A model generated the notes under the pieces. That model was given only the letters and a program-made list of their open reading frames with translations. It was not told the DNA's origin and searched no databases. Both the position numbers and the translations under genes were made by a program. From Balaenoptera acutorostrata (Eukaryota; Chordata; Mammalia; Artiodactyla; Balaenopteridae): DNA of 64,000 nt. The stretch is taken from assembly GCF_949987535.1 (NCBI RefSeq), contig NC_080067.1, positions 80,625,985 to 80,689,984 of the forward strand, in the 5' to 3' direction. Shown in pieces: positions 1-46,429 of the stretch (the stretch's first letter is position 1; the number at the start of each line of letters is the position of its first letter).

Positions 1-230
1 ATTTAGGTTGCTTCCATGTCTTGGCTACTGTAACTAGTGCTGCTATGAACATTGGGATGCATTTATATTTTCGAATTAGAGTTTTCTCCAGACATATGCC
101 CAGGAGTGGGATTTGTTGGATCATATGGCAACTCTATTTCTGGTGTTTTAAGGAACCTCCATACTGTTCTCCATAGTGGCTGCACCAATTTACATTCCCA
201 CCAACAGTCAGTGTAGGAGAGAGAACCCTG
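1..230 (-). mobile_element. LINE-1 fragment (ORF2 3' end, antisense)
   Basis: The sequence is the reverse complement of the end of L1 ORF2: the words for small-hammer phrases such as 'gggatttgttggatcatatgg' and 'ccatagtggctgcaccaat' recur in the better preserved L1 copies at 16.8, 24.5 and 31.6 kb. It runs off the left edge of the window, so its full length is unknown. No open frame survives. Confidence 0.85.
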
Positions 231-700
231 CCTTTTTCACACACTGTCACAGTAGAAGAAGCACTCTCCCTTATTGCTGTATCTAGGCTTCCCTTGTGCA
301 ATGCTGTCATGTGTTTCATCAAGGATAGTCACCACATTTATTGCTCTGTTCTTGAATATTAAAAGTTGTCTTAAACTTTTTATAATATACATAATAGTGC
401 AGCAAATGTATTTGTACATATACTTTTCCCTTGAACTGAAAACATTTCCTTAGGATACAGTCTTAGAAGTGAATTTCTCAGTCAAAAGGTAAGAACATTT
501 TTATGGCTCTTAATACTTGTTGCTGAATTGCCTTTTGGAGGGGGGTGGTGTAGCATTTGCAAGCATGTTAAATTATCTGCACCCTCACCAGAACTGAACA
601 TCATCAGTGTGAACACTTTTAACAGATGTAAAATGTCATTTCTTTTTTGTTCTAGTTAGTAGCATGTCTTTAAAATGAGTGAAAAGTTGAGTATTTTCCC
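231..700. other. AT-rich stretch, probable old L1 remnant
   Basis: There is no coding signal here. Phrases such as 'tgaacatcatcagtgtgaac' and a spaced T-rich composition look like a heavily decayed antisense L1, but I could not align it with confidence. Confidence 0.35.
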
Positions 701-776
701 CATATTTCTTTTTTTTTAAATGTTATTTTATTTATTTTTTTATACAGCAGGTTCTTATTAGTTATCCACTTTATCC
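701..776 (-). mobile_element. Short L1 3' end fragment
   Basis: A T-rich start is followed by 'tatacagcaggttcttatta', the same 3' UTR word found at the 3' end of the L1 at 24.0 kb and in the fragment at 46.7 kb. It is a severely 5'-truncated antisense L1 insertion of about 75 bp. Confidence 0.7.
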
Positions 777-917
777 CGTATTTCTTTACTAACTTTATTT
801 TCTCTCTGTGAATAATTTGATTATGACAATCAACTTCTGGAAAAGAAATTATCCAAATGCATGGTGAGTCTGAAGACCCAGAACGATATCTTACTTACTT
901 GCATTCCCTGCTCCCTG

Positions 918-1030
918 CACCTTCAACAAACTGGATGTCGTTCGTCCATTCTTTCCTTTAATCCATAAACATTTCCTGAGCACCTGCTATGTGCCAGGTG
1001 TTCTGGGTGCTGGGGACGGAGGAGTGAACG
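918..1030 (-). mobile_element. L2 3' end, antisense
   Basis: 'gagcacctgctatgtgccag' is the reverse complement of the conserved L2 3' tail ('ctggcacatagtaggtgctc'). This is an ancient element with no coding capacity. Confidence 0.7.
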
Positions 1031-1189
1031 TGGCAGGGAAGCTCTCATGGGAGATGTGGCATGAGATGGCTCTCATGGGCAATAGACAACCAAAACAACA
1101 AAGAGACAAAGTCATTTCATACATATTGAGGCCATCGAGGAAATGAACTGGGCTTGGATAGTCAGGTGTCTCTTTTAGACGAGACCACC

Positions 1190-1685
1190 AAGAAGAACCC
1201 TCCTGTCATTCTCCTGCTTAAATGTCCCCAAAGCTTCCTGGTTTTGCACGTAGGATAAAATACGCATTCCCTGCAGGATCAGGCCACAGTGTGCCTCTCT
1301 GACGTTACCTCCTTCCAATCTCCTCCAAAATGACAGTGCTCCTCAAACACCAAAGTTGTACTCATTGTTCCCTCTGCCTTCAATGTTCTTCTCCGATGTT
1401 TGAATGGTAGCCTCTTTCTTAATATCAGGTCTGAGTTCAGACATCAGCTCCCATGAGAAGATTCTGCTTACCATCCTTTATATAATAAAGAAGTACCTTC
1501 TACCCCACAGGTCACTATCCCGTTATGTTTTATTTTCTTCATAGCATTTATCACGCTCTGAAATTATTTTGTTTTCTACCCAGCCCTTGGCCCCTGTAAG
1601 GTCCAGGAGAATAGAGACCACCACCATCTTGTTCACTGCTTCATAGATGTGCCTGACAGATGTACAGAAGTGCCTCAAACATCTG
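1190..1685 (+). mobile_element. L2 fragment, sense
   Basis: Typical L2 words occur in order: 'tcctgcttaaatgtcccc', 'catttatcacgctctgaaat' and 'aatagagaccaccaccatct'. It ends in 'gcctgacagatgtacagaag'. It is old and diverged. Confidence 0.65.
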
Positions 1686-3129
1686 ATATCAATTGCGCAG
1701 CCACCTGAACTTCATTCCTGTAAAGTATCCATTAGGTGAAAAGTTAATTTCAGTAGATATGAATGCCAGGATTGGAAATGGTTTTGTCAAAGTGTCACCA
1801 GTTCAGCACTTGAGTTGGGAATATCGCTTTCCCACAGCCATTTCTCTGGGAATGGTTTACTGAATTAGAGAGGAAAATAACTGATCAGCTTCATTTATTA
1901 TCCAAGCATGATATTGATAATCAGTATTAGTGAATCTGAGAAGACTATGTATCAAGGGACTAGAATTAATGAGAAGCAGTTAAGGGCAGTTGAAATTTCT
2001 TGCAACATTTGATTCTGTAGACAAAAAATTCTGTGGGCCTAGTTATTTAATCTCGATAGAGATTTTAGGTTTCTAATGATTCTCCAAAGCCTTGGAGCCT
2101 TATGATGATACCACCATGTTGCAGAATCAAAGTAGCTGAAGAGGGGCTCTTGGCAAATCAAATTCCAATCCTAAATGGCTTTGACACAGCTCTCTTCTGT
2201 TTACCCTATGTCTGGATAGTCGGATATAATTTAAATTAATGGGCCCGTCCTGTCCCTCTCCATAGCCAGTAGATCATTGATAAGGTCCCTGCTGAAGTGT
2301 AGTTCTCTGGTGACCAGGTAATTGTGGGTAAACTTAGCTCTTTTTAGATGATTCTGTGACAAAGTCACCTAAACAGGCCGTTGTTTCTATGGGAAAATGG
2401 AGTCTGTGTTTTCCACTTACAGGTATCTAGAATATAGCTGGTGTGGTGCTAATAAATATCACCCCTTTTCCTTGCCCACATTTTGAATCATGTGAGAATT
2501 GAGGCAAAGAATATGGCAGATGGAGACAAAATATCACTTTCAACAGGAGCTTATTTTGGAGAATGTGATTTAGGGCTTTCTAATATTGAATCCTTACCTC
2601 CCAGCTACAACAGTCCTGAATACCCAGGTTCTCTCCCAGAAGGGTAAAGCAGGATTGGAGATTAGTATTCCCAGTTTATGCTTCTGAAATAAGTCAGCAC
2701 ACCTCACTTAGGGCAGAGTCAGTAAAGGCACTGAGAGGCCAGGAGCGTGGCGCTCACTGAGCTGCTCCACAGGGAAGGAAACATCAGCAATGAGGAAGAA
2801 GCATTTCCACAACTGAGAAGCTCTATGTACTTGTCTCTATAGTCCTGGCGTGTTACAGTCTGGTGTGGCCTGGGTTCAAAGAGGCCTAAGAAAAGATGAC
2901 TGTGGATTCATACGTTCAGGACTACCTGACCTTCTTGTTGCACACGTTTTGCCAGGTAAGGCCAGGGAAGAGTCAGGAAAGCATGTGCCTAGCAGACCTC
3001 CATCCCTTCCTGGTCATACTTCCTTGCGTCCTCAGCAGAGAAGTGGAGTAGAAAACCACAGTAGATATCGACACTGTTGTAATAGAGTGGCATTAGCGGA
3101 CACTGGCGGTAGTGCTCTGTGGATACTAC
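1686..3129. other. Intergenic sequence with no recognised gene
   Basis: No gene family or repeat is recognised. The longest open frame is about 95 codons and has composition typical of noncoding DNA. A small ATG-to-donor stretch near 2897-2955 is described under findings. Confidence 0.5.
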
Positions 3130-3280
3130 TCTCTTGATATCTTGAAACCAGAAAAAGGTAGAGCAGTGGGCTCTTCCTGGTTTAGGAGACAGGATTTGAG
3201 ACCCTGCAGCTAATTATGTGACCTCAGGCCACTTTCTCAATTTTCCTAAATTCCTGGTTAGCCTTTTATAAAATGAATGC
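3130..3280 (+). mobile_element. MIR SINE
   Basis: The MIR core pattern is visible: a 'ttgagaccctgcagctaatt' start followed by 'tgtgacctcaggccactttc' and a T-rich right part. MIRs are ancient tRNA-derived SINEs shared by all mammals. Confidence 0.6.
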
Positions 3281-3282
3281 AC

Positions 3283-4215
3283 TAGGTTGAAATGCCATGT
3301 AAAAATGGCAGAAAGGGAGAACATATTTGCAACACGTATATAAAGAACACTTGACAACTCAAAAATAAGGAGACAACTCCACTAAAAATGGACAAATGAT
3401 TTGAAACAAATATTTTTAAAAAGAAGCGATATGAGTGGCTAAGAAGCACATGATAAGGTGCTCCATATCATTTGTCATCAGGAGATGCAAATTAAAACCA
3501 AAGTGAGATACCACTACATACCCTTTAGAATGGTTAATATTATAAAGACTGAGAGTAACCAAGTGTTGGCAAGGATGGGTAGCAACTGGAACTCATATGT
3601 TGCTGATGGGAATGTAAAATGGAACAGCTTTGGAAAACAGTTTGAGAGTTTGTTAAAAGTTAAACACATACCTGTCATATGCTACAGCCATTCCACACCT
3701 AAGTACTTACTCAAGAGAAATGAAAGCATATGACCACACAAAGGCCTGTGCATGAATATTCATAGCACCTTTGTAATAGTTAAAACCTGGAAACAACCCA
3801 AATGTCCATCAACAGATGACTAGATAAACAAACCATAGTATGTTCACCATATCTATACAATGGAATACTCTTCAGAAATAGGAAAAAACAAACTATTAAT
3901 ATATACAATAACATGGATGACTCTCAAAATAATTGTGCTGAGTCAAAGAAGCCAGACCAAAGAATAACCCCGTCCCAAATGCAGTGCATCTGTATGACTC
4001 CATTTGTATCAAATTCTAGAAAATACAAATTAATCTGTAGTGACAGAAAGCAATCAGTGGTTACCTTAGACTGGAGGTGTGGGGAAGGATGAACACAAGA
4101 AAACTTTGGGGAGTTATGAGAACATTTGATATCTTGATTATGGTGATGGTTTCATGGGTGTGTGTACGTGTCAACGCTTTAAATATGTGAGTTTACATAA
4201 ATTGTACCTCAATAA
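3283..4215 (+). mobile_element. Old L1 (L1M-type) 3' part, sense
   Basis: A 91-codon frame at 3458-3733 carries the L1 ORF2 C-terminal signature 'QEMQIKTKVRYHYIPFRM'. It continues into 'aacccaaatgtccatcaaca' and 'tacaatggaatactcttcag', which are L1 ORF2 and 3' end landmarks. Many stops make it inactive. Confidence 0.85.
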
Positions 4216-4612
4216 AGTTGCAAAAGAAGGGAAAAATAAAGAAAGGAAGCAGGGAAGGAGGAAGAACTGACACAGTAACACGGATGGATTTCACAAAACA
4301 TCGTGCTGAGGGAGATAAGCTGGACATAAAATAACACATACTGTACGACTCCGTTTATATACAATTCTAGAAAAAGCAAACTAATCTCTAGTGACAGAAA
4401 GCAGGTTGGCAGTTGCCTGGGGTTGGGGGTGGAGGAAAGAATAGACTGCAAAAGGGCAAGAGGAAACTTTTGGGTGTGATAGAAATGTTCTGTATCTTGA
4501 TTGTAATGGTGGTTTGACATGAATATACATCTATCAAAGCTCATTGAGTTTTACATTTCAAATGGATTGATTTATTGAAGTAAATTATACCTACCTAAAT
4601 AAAGTGAGTTTT
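4216..4612 (+). mobile_element. Second old L1M 3' end, in tandem with the previous one
   Basis: This stretch repeats the last 300 or so bases of the preceding L1 (compare 'ctagtgacagaaagcaggtt' here with 'gtagtgacagaaagcaatca' at 4036). Either two elements inserted side by side or the 3' end was duplicated. Confidence 0.7.
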
Positions 4613-4626
4613 AAAAGACAAAAAGA

Positions 4627-4891
4627 GGGGCTTCCCTGGTGGCGCAGTGGTTGAGAATCTGCCTGCTAATGCAGGAGACACAGGTTCGAGCCCTGGTCTG
4701 GGAGGATCCCACGTGCCACGGAGCAACTAGGCCCGTGAGCCACAACTACTGAGCCTGCGCATCTGGAGCCTGTGCTCCGCAATAAGAGAGGCCACGACAG
4801 TGAAAGGCCTGCGCACCGCGATGAAGAGTGGCCCCCACTTACCACAACTAGAGAAAGCCCTCGCACAGAAATGAAGACCCAACACAGCCAT

Positions 4892-4919
<28 letters not shown>
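4627..4919 (+). mobile_element. CHR-type tRNA-derived SINE
   Basis: It begins 'ggggcttccctggtggcgca' with a pol III A box (tggcgcagtgg) and B box (ggttcgagccc), then the CHR body and an A-rich tail. A 14-bp TSD, aaaagacaaaaaga, flanks it at 4613-4626 and 4920-4933. The intact TSD indicates a fairly recent insertion. Confidence 0.92.
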
Positions 4920-4923
<4 letters not shown>

Positions 4924-4933
4924 GACAAAAAGA

Positions 4934-6024
4934 ATTTTAAAAGGCCTTTGTTTAACTCTTGCTGCCAGGAATCATTCAAGCTGAGAATAATGTACCACGT
5001 ATGGGCCCAAGAGGTGTCTTTGCTCGGGAAAAATATTTAAATGAGCCTCTCAGCTGTGAAGAGTAAATCCCAAATCCTATTCCTGAATGAAGATTTTTGG
5101 GACAACAGGGAACTCGCCTGCTGTGTAATATAAAAATTTTTGTTTTCACTAAGGTTAGAGTGAAAACTCTGGCTAATATTCACGAGGTGTTATTGGCTTC
5201 ATTCCTCTGCCTGGGGCCAAATGCAGGGGGGTGGGGGTCCTGGATTTTAAAGAGGGAGGACTGGATTAAGAAGACCTTCATCCAAGTAATAAAGCTGGTT
5301 CCGGAAACGTGGTGAGAGGTCAGGGGCTGAGGAATAAGAGGTGAGTAGAGGACCTGCGAGGGGGGACCTGGCCCATGAACAACCACGAGTCAAGAGATCA
5401 AGTCATCTGTTTTAAGGTATTCTCTTTCTGCACTGTATTTTCCCCTCCTTGATCTGTCACACACAAACTCTCAGTAAAGTTAGGTTAAAGGTTACAATTT
5501 GATATTCACTGCTTTTGAGGACATTAATGGGGGGTCATGTCCAGGTACAGTGATATGTGGGGAGCCAGGGAAGCTTGGAGACATGAATACAAAGTTGCTA
5601 GAAGTGACCGTCAGAGAGGCCCAGAGTGGTGGTCCACAGCGAAAGGTGATAAAAGCTCAGCAACAAACAGTCTGGAGAAACACATGAGGACTCCTCAGGG
5701 ATTCTCAGAACTATAGTTGGAGGAAACTATGGATTTCCTGCACTCCAGTGGAGTGAGAAGAGCACAGACTATATTACTGGGTGTTTAAAGGAATGGTGAC
5801 CTCCTAAAAGGTGGTAGCTTGGGGATGTTTGGAATATAAAGAGATTAACTGACACCCCTCCTCTGCCCCCCAATCTCCCAAGGATGTTTGGACTGTCCTG
5901 AGTTATTTTGGGCTATGAGACAAAAATAATCCGTAACTCCTGGTTCGCCTCTTCTATCTCAAAAGCTCGGAAGGGACCTACGCTATATGACCAAACCCTA
6001 ACTAGTAATTGCCTTTGTCTGGTT
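4934..6024. other. MUC13 upstream region, unique sequence
   Basis: Open frames here are short and unconserved in style. No repeat is recognised. The proximal promoter of MUC13 begins at its right end. Confidence 0.45.
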
Positions 6025-6072
6025 TGACGTCAGTTAATTACTGGACTTTGAACCTGAGAGAGAGTTAAAAAG
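6025..6072 (+). promoter_or_regulatory. MUC13: MUC13 proximal promoter: CRE, HNF1 half-site, HNF4-like site and TATA-like box
   Basis: Visible in order: a perfect palindromic CRE, TGACGTCA (6025-6032); GTTAATTA, an HNF1 half-site (6033-6040); TGGACTTTGAACC, close to the HNF4 DR1 consensus (6042-6054); and GTTAAAAAG, a TATA-like box (6064-6072). Exon 1 ATG is 58 nt beyond the last. HNF1 and HNF4 are general regulators of gut epithelium, where MUC13 is expressed, so the set fits the gene. Factor binding is inferred from motifs only. Confidence 0.6.
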
Positions 6073-6129
6073 AAAGATAGCTGGAGGGAAATCATTTTCT
6101 CCCTGGATTACCTAGCAAGAACATCTCAA

Positions 6130-41746
<35,617 letters not shown>

Positions 41747-41879
41747 GTGAGTCTTTGCATGCTTTCTGTTTGCCTTTGCAGAGTGAAATTTCCCAGGGCC
41801 GACTTGGGACCTGACTGTTGTATCATCAGCAGCCCTGGCTGCCCAGTAGACTTTTTTTTTTTAATCGAAAGCTATTGAA

Positions 41880-42010
41880 AATAGCCACCACTTGGTCCCT
41901 AACACTGACCATCTATGTGACTTTAGACACACCACTTAATTTCTCTATTCATCTATTTCCTCAGCTATAAAAAAGGAAGCTTAATTCAGATGCCCTTAAG
42001 GTCTCCTTAA
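41880..42010 (+). mobile_element. MIR SINE
   Basis: 'atgtgactttagacacacca' followed by 'cttaatttctctattcatct' and 'tcctcagctataaaaaagga' is the MIR core. Confidence 0.7.
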
Positions 42011-42342
42011 ATTATATGTTTCTTGGGATACAACTCCAGTGGTTGTGATGACAATTCCCAGACTGAAGGGCCTAGGACCTAGGTCAGGCCCGGGGAGGAC
42101 TGTTGGATGTAAACATGGTTCTGTTTACATGGATCCTTTCCAGCCAGCCCACATGAAGGCAAATCTCTCCTTTCCTCCCCGCCCCACCCCAGACCACAAG
42201 GCCACCCGATCAATTTCTAAAGCGACAAGGCAAGTGAGGCTGATAATATTTTCTTTCCCTTGGGAGGACTTTCAAGGCAAGTAGCTTGTCCTTGTTAGAT
42301 TTGTTTTGGAGAATCGTAGCTGGCATTGCTCAGTGTGACCAA

Positions 42343-42620
42343 ATGAAATGCTGAAAGGAGAAAGCCTGTCAGAGAGGACTCCCTCGGGGAGGAGTGACAA
42401 GACAGAAGGAAGAGGAAAAGTGGCCAGAGAAGAGAGAGGGGGAAGAAGAGAGGAAAGGAGAGAAATGACTTGTTTAAAAGAGGAAGAGTGGGGAGAAAGG
42501 GAAAGAAGGAGGAGTAAGTTATCCCCAGGAGAGAAGAAAAATAAAGAGGCTGAAAGAGAAGGGGGACCCTGGAGGGTGGTAGAGGGGCCGGGGAAGGGGA
42601 GAACAGTATCCCCACTCCCT
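42343..42620 (+). repeat. Purine-rich (GGA/GAA) low-complexity tract
   Basis: About 280 nt of strongly biased purine composition (runs such as 'gaagagagagggggaagaag'). It gives open frames in both directions that are compositional artefacts. Confidence 0.8.
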
Positions 42621-42984
42621 GTGTGTGAGCTTTGCTTCTGCAGGCGGCCCAGGTGAGCGGGTCATCCTTTGCGGATCTTAACGCACTTTGAATATTCTGG
42701 GAAAATCTGACTTATTTTTCGTTTGAAATCCCACGGTTGATTTTACATATCAAGTTTCCTTCAGTCATGGAATCTAAGTGTTCCATGCATGCACGAAGGG
42801 ATGACTTGCACAAAATGCACCATGTAGGGTCGGACACAGGGTCTAGCCAGCAAGAGCCGAGAATGGACCTCCCTTTGGTCCTACCTGAGGTGAACCTTAA
42901 CCATGGAACTCATTTCAAACCTCCCTTTCCCCACAGTGGAGCCCTTACTTCAAGTATAACCTCTGAAGAAAGCTCTTTAGTGGC

Positions 42985-43155
42985 TGAGCAGGCATGGGAT
43001 TTAGAATCGGACAGACCTGTGTTCACAGCCTGGCCCTTCCTGCTACGAGCTGTGTGATCTCAGACAAGTTATTTGACTTCTCTGGGTTTGTTTTCTCATC
43101 TGTGAAATGGTTAAAATGAAGCCTACCTCAGAGGGTAAAGATCAAATAAGTCAAA
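42985..43155 (+). mobile_element. MIR SINE
   Basis: Nearly complete MIR: 'atttagaatcggacagacct', 'gctgtgtgatctcagacaag' and 'cctacctcagagggtaaaga' in order. Confidence 0.8.
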
Positions 43156-43841
43156 ATGCATAAAGAACACAGCACGATGGGTTCTAATTTGAATAATAGT
43201 ATTCAAATTGTGTTAATTACAGTAATGTTAATCATTTATGAATCTAAATTTTCTCATATGTTTCTGTTGGAATACTTCTTTTCTAAGAGTTTTTCCCCCT
43301 CTCTTTCTCTCTCTCTCGTTTTGTCTAGAACGGTAAAAATTTGGAACCATCCACCCCCTCAACCCAACATATGAGCTTTTATTTTGAGTGTTTCAAAGAC
43401 TGATGGAGAAGGGAGCAGCCATGAAGATCTGGCCTTTGGTATTTCTCTTCCATCCAGCCTCTCTGAATGGGAGTTGTGACTGTTTGCAATGAATACAGCT
43501 TGTTTGCTAACTAAGTACCTATGACATTAAATGCACATAGATGCTATTAGTAAGCATCTATACTTAAGATAGTTGATTTACTCCAATCAGTACAATGGTT
43601 AGGTTTGTTTTTCCTGGCCGTGCAACAGTAATCATTCTATCTATCTAGAGGGAAGCTCCCCAGGATTTTTCACTCCTGAAAGAGTCTAGAAGACTGTTGC
43701 TTTGAGTTGATACCCTGTAGATAATTGACGTATTCTGGGAGACTCTTACACATCAGCTGTGGACGTCCCAGGAGATGGGAGGAGATACCATCCTTGAAGA
43801 TGCTCAGGTTCATTCTCTGGCAAGTTAAAACAGGGAAGCTG

Positions 43842-44197
43842 GGGCTTCCCTGGTGGCGCAGTGGTTAAGAATCCGCCTGCCAATGCAGGGGACACGGGTT
43901 CAAGCCCTGGCCCGGGAAGATCCCACATGCCGCGGAGCAACTAAGCCTGTGCGCCACAACTACTGAAGCCCGCGCGCCTAGAGCCCATGCTCCTCAACGA
44001 GAGAAGCCACCGCAATGAGAAGCCCGCGCACCGCAGCGAAGAGTGGCCCCCGCTCACCGCAACTAGAGAAAGCCTGCGCACAGCAATGGAGACCCAACAC
44101 AGCCAAAAATGAAAATAAAAAATAAATAAATTAAAAAAAAAAAAGAAGTGGTGTGTTACACTTTATGTCAAAAGAATGGTATTTTAAAAAAAGAAAA
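43842..44197 (+). mobile_element. CHR-type SINE in the MUC13 3' UTR, with a 3' extension
   Basis: The head is 'ggggcttccctggtggcgca' and the A-rich tail ends near 44144. A further 53 nt ending in a second A-rich run follow before the second TSD. The TSD aaaacagggaagctg is at 43827-43841 and 44198-44212. The extension looks like a 3' transduction from the source locus. Confidence 0.9.
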
Positions 44198-44943
44198 AAA
44201 ACAGGGAAGCTGCTTCTTTTCCTCAAATGTAGGGATTTCATTACCCTTGAACTGCCAGGAGCTTGTGACCTGGGCTCAAATCAAGAGGACAGATAAAAAG
44301 AGACAGGTCTCTTAGCTTTTTGGGAGCAGTTACTGGCAACCCAGGGCCTTCTTAATGTCAACTGGAAGGCCTGAACTAGAAATGTCCTCTGCGGGGGTAC
44401 ATTCTAGAGGTTTTGAAATGCCGGTAGGTAGGGGGGTCAGTGGGGACAAATGTGACCAGGAGTAGGAGGAACAGAGGTAGAAGGAAGCTGGGCTGGTAGG
44501 CTGAGTAAGGGAGAAGGTTCCCAGGGCCCACCTTCATCCTCAATGAGCAAATGGGCATTTCCTCTAACTCATGCCCTACCCAAGATTTAGAACCTAGGAG
44601 AGGATGTGAAGACAAACCCCCCAGAGCAAGAGCTTGAAGTCACTTTGAAATTGTAGACATTCTGACTGGCTGATGGTGAGTGAGGGAGCTTGTGCTCTGG
44701 ATCCAAATGTTCAGCCTCGTGATACAGACTCCAGAGGTATTCCACCAAAACCTCAGCCTTCCCTGGGGACAGAGCCTTAGCCGTGGTCACTGACACACAC
44801 AGCCAAGCATGGGGGCAGCACCTCCGGCACAGCTTTCTTTAATGTTAGTAGTATCCTTGTTTATGTCTAATATCTGGTCTTTTGCAAGTTATTGTTATTT
44901 GTTGTTATTATTTGTCCTTGACTGTTAACTATAAACAGTAACA

Positions 44944-44949
44944 AATAAA
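44944..44949 (+). terminator. MUC13: MUC13 polyadenylation signal AATAAA
   Basis: Canonical hexamer within 'gtaacaaataaagtgtcttt', with a GT-rich downstream element. It is the best poly(A) signal after the stop codon in this strand. Confidence 0.65.
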
Positions 44950-44965
44950 GTGTCTTTAATAGATG

Positions 44966-45829
44966 GTGTCCTCCCTTGTGTTTGGGACTTTGGGTGATGC
45001 ACGTAGCAGTTAAATTTCACTTTCAATAGCAAACATGACACATGGTAAACCGAATTGATTAACATCTGCTCATTGGGGGCTGTTGGATTACCCAAGGTAA
45101 TTTTTTTTTATCATGGAATAGACATTTTTGGCTGCTTCCCCATGCATATCCCACAACTCTTCCATTATGAAGCAACCAAGCATTTTGGGTGGGATTGATC
45201 CAACCCCTAGCTCCAAATGTAGGCCTTGGTTGGCCCAAGCCAATCAGTGGAATCCCATGCCCTCTTGCCACAGTGATTGACTTAGCAAGCACATGGCACA
45301 AGTGGATACGATTAGAATAAATCTCAAATGTTGGTAGGAGGCTTGGAGGAGGAGAAACTCGTTGTTCTGGAGAGTGGGGTTGAGGATGTGAGGCCTCGAA
45401 CTGCTTCAGTTTTGCTGAGCTGACACATAGAGGAGGGCAAAGCTGAGAGAACCATGGAAAAATGGAGCTGGTGCTCTGATCAGACCATCCCTGAAGGCTC
45501 TGGACTTTACTGTTAGGACAGTTTGAGTAGTTGCTTCTGTTTTTGCAGGTGAGAGCATCCTCACTGATACAGCTTGTGATTACTCTTGTGTTCTCAAGGC
45601 TAGCTGGTGAACGTAATAAAAGAAACTCGTATGACCTTTTAATGCCCACAGTAAAAATATTAGTCAGCAATCAATAGGTTAACAGAATTAATGAAGACAT
45701 AACTTAAAATTGGCTGACCACTGTAACTTGACATCACAGACTCTAGTTCTGACCTGCATGTTACCTTCTTTACATTTGAAGATGATTCTGGATTTAGCGC
45801 TAAAAGTAGGCTATTTGAACCTCTTTTCT
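44966..45829. other. Intergenic, old repeat-like sequence
   Basis: The minus strand shows a 203-codon open frame (45670-45059). Its composition and lack of any recognisable domain, and phrases like 'gcccaagccaatcagtggaa', suggest an old LTR or DNA transposon relic rather than a gene. Confidence 0.4.
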
Positions 45830-46105
45830 TTTTTCTTTCTTTTTTTAAAAAAAATATTTATTTATTTATTTATTTGGTTGCACCGGGTCTTAGTTGCAGC
45901 AGGTGGGCTCCTTAGTTGCGGTAGGTGGGCTCCTTAGTTGCGGCTCGTGGGCTCCTTAGTTGCGGCTCACTGGCTCCTTAGTTGTGGCATGCAAACTTTT
46001 AGTTGCAGCATGCCTGTGGGATCTAGTTCCCTGACCAGGGATCAAACCCGGGCCCCCTGCATTGGGAGCGCAGTGTCTTATCCACTGCGCCTCCAGGGAA
46101 GTCCC
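45830..46105 (-). mobile_element. tRNA-derived SINE variant, antisense, with internal repeats
   Basis: Flanked by a perfect TSD, tgaacctcttttct (45816-45829 and 46106-46119). The body has a 19-21 bp unit, 'gggctccttagttgcggc', repeated about four times, which differs from the standard CHR body. It ends in 'ctccagggaagtccc'. Confidence 0.88.
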
Positions 46106-46429
46106 TGAACCTCTTTTCTAAAGAGTCCCTCCTTTCTCGTGCCCCTCTGCACTACACCATGTCAGTTTCCGTCACTTCTCAAAGGTCCTGGGCCATACAA
46201 AACTCTGGGTTTCATGGACCAGAGTACATCCATTCTTGGGAGAATTTCATTGCTATTGTTTGAATAAAAATAATGCTCCAAATATGTATATGTGTAATAT
46301 TTATGAAAATGGCTTTTGCCTCCAAAGTTGCTTTTGATCTTACATAATAGGACGTGTAATTCATTTGCTTCCACTCACTGGGACCTTTGCAAAGGTTTTC
46401 TAACTGACTGTCCTGCAACCTTGGAGGGC

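Larger units (their letters stand above)
41747..43328 (+). other. Probable MUC13 3' UTR intron
   Basis: Bounded by tag|gtgagt at the left and a strong acceptor, tctctctcgttttgtctag, at the right. It contains MIR pieces and a long purine-rich tract. Human MUC13 is, as I recall, a 12-exon gene, which would fit eleven coding exons plus one 3' UTR exon. Confidence 0.65.
43329..44965 (+). other. MUC13: Probable MUC13 terminal 3' UTR exon
   Basis: Starts after a polypyrimidine-rich acceptor and ends after AATAAA at 44944-44949, which is followed by a GT-rich stretch (gtgtcctcccttgtgtttgg) suited to cleavage near 44965. Without the inserted SINE it would be about 1.3 kb, plausible for this gene. 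No coding sequence is expected. The 3' border could also lie earlier, since transcripts were not examined. Confidence 0.6.

Noticed and set aside
42348..42656. 102-codon charged frame (Arg/Glu-rich)
   Set aside because: Explained by the purine-rich low-complexity tract.
45059..45670. 203-codon minus-strand open frame downstream of MUC13
   Set aside because: No domain or family resemblance, low-complexity patches, and DNA words typical of an old repeat. It is probably chance.
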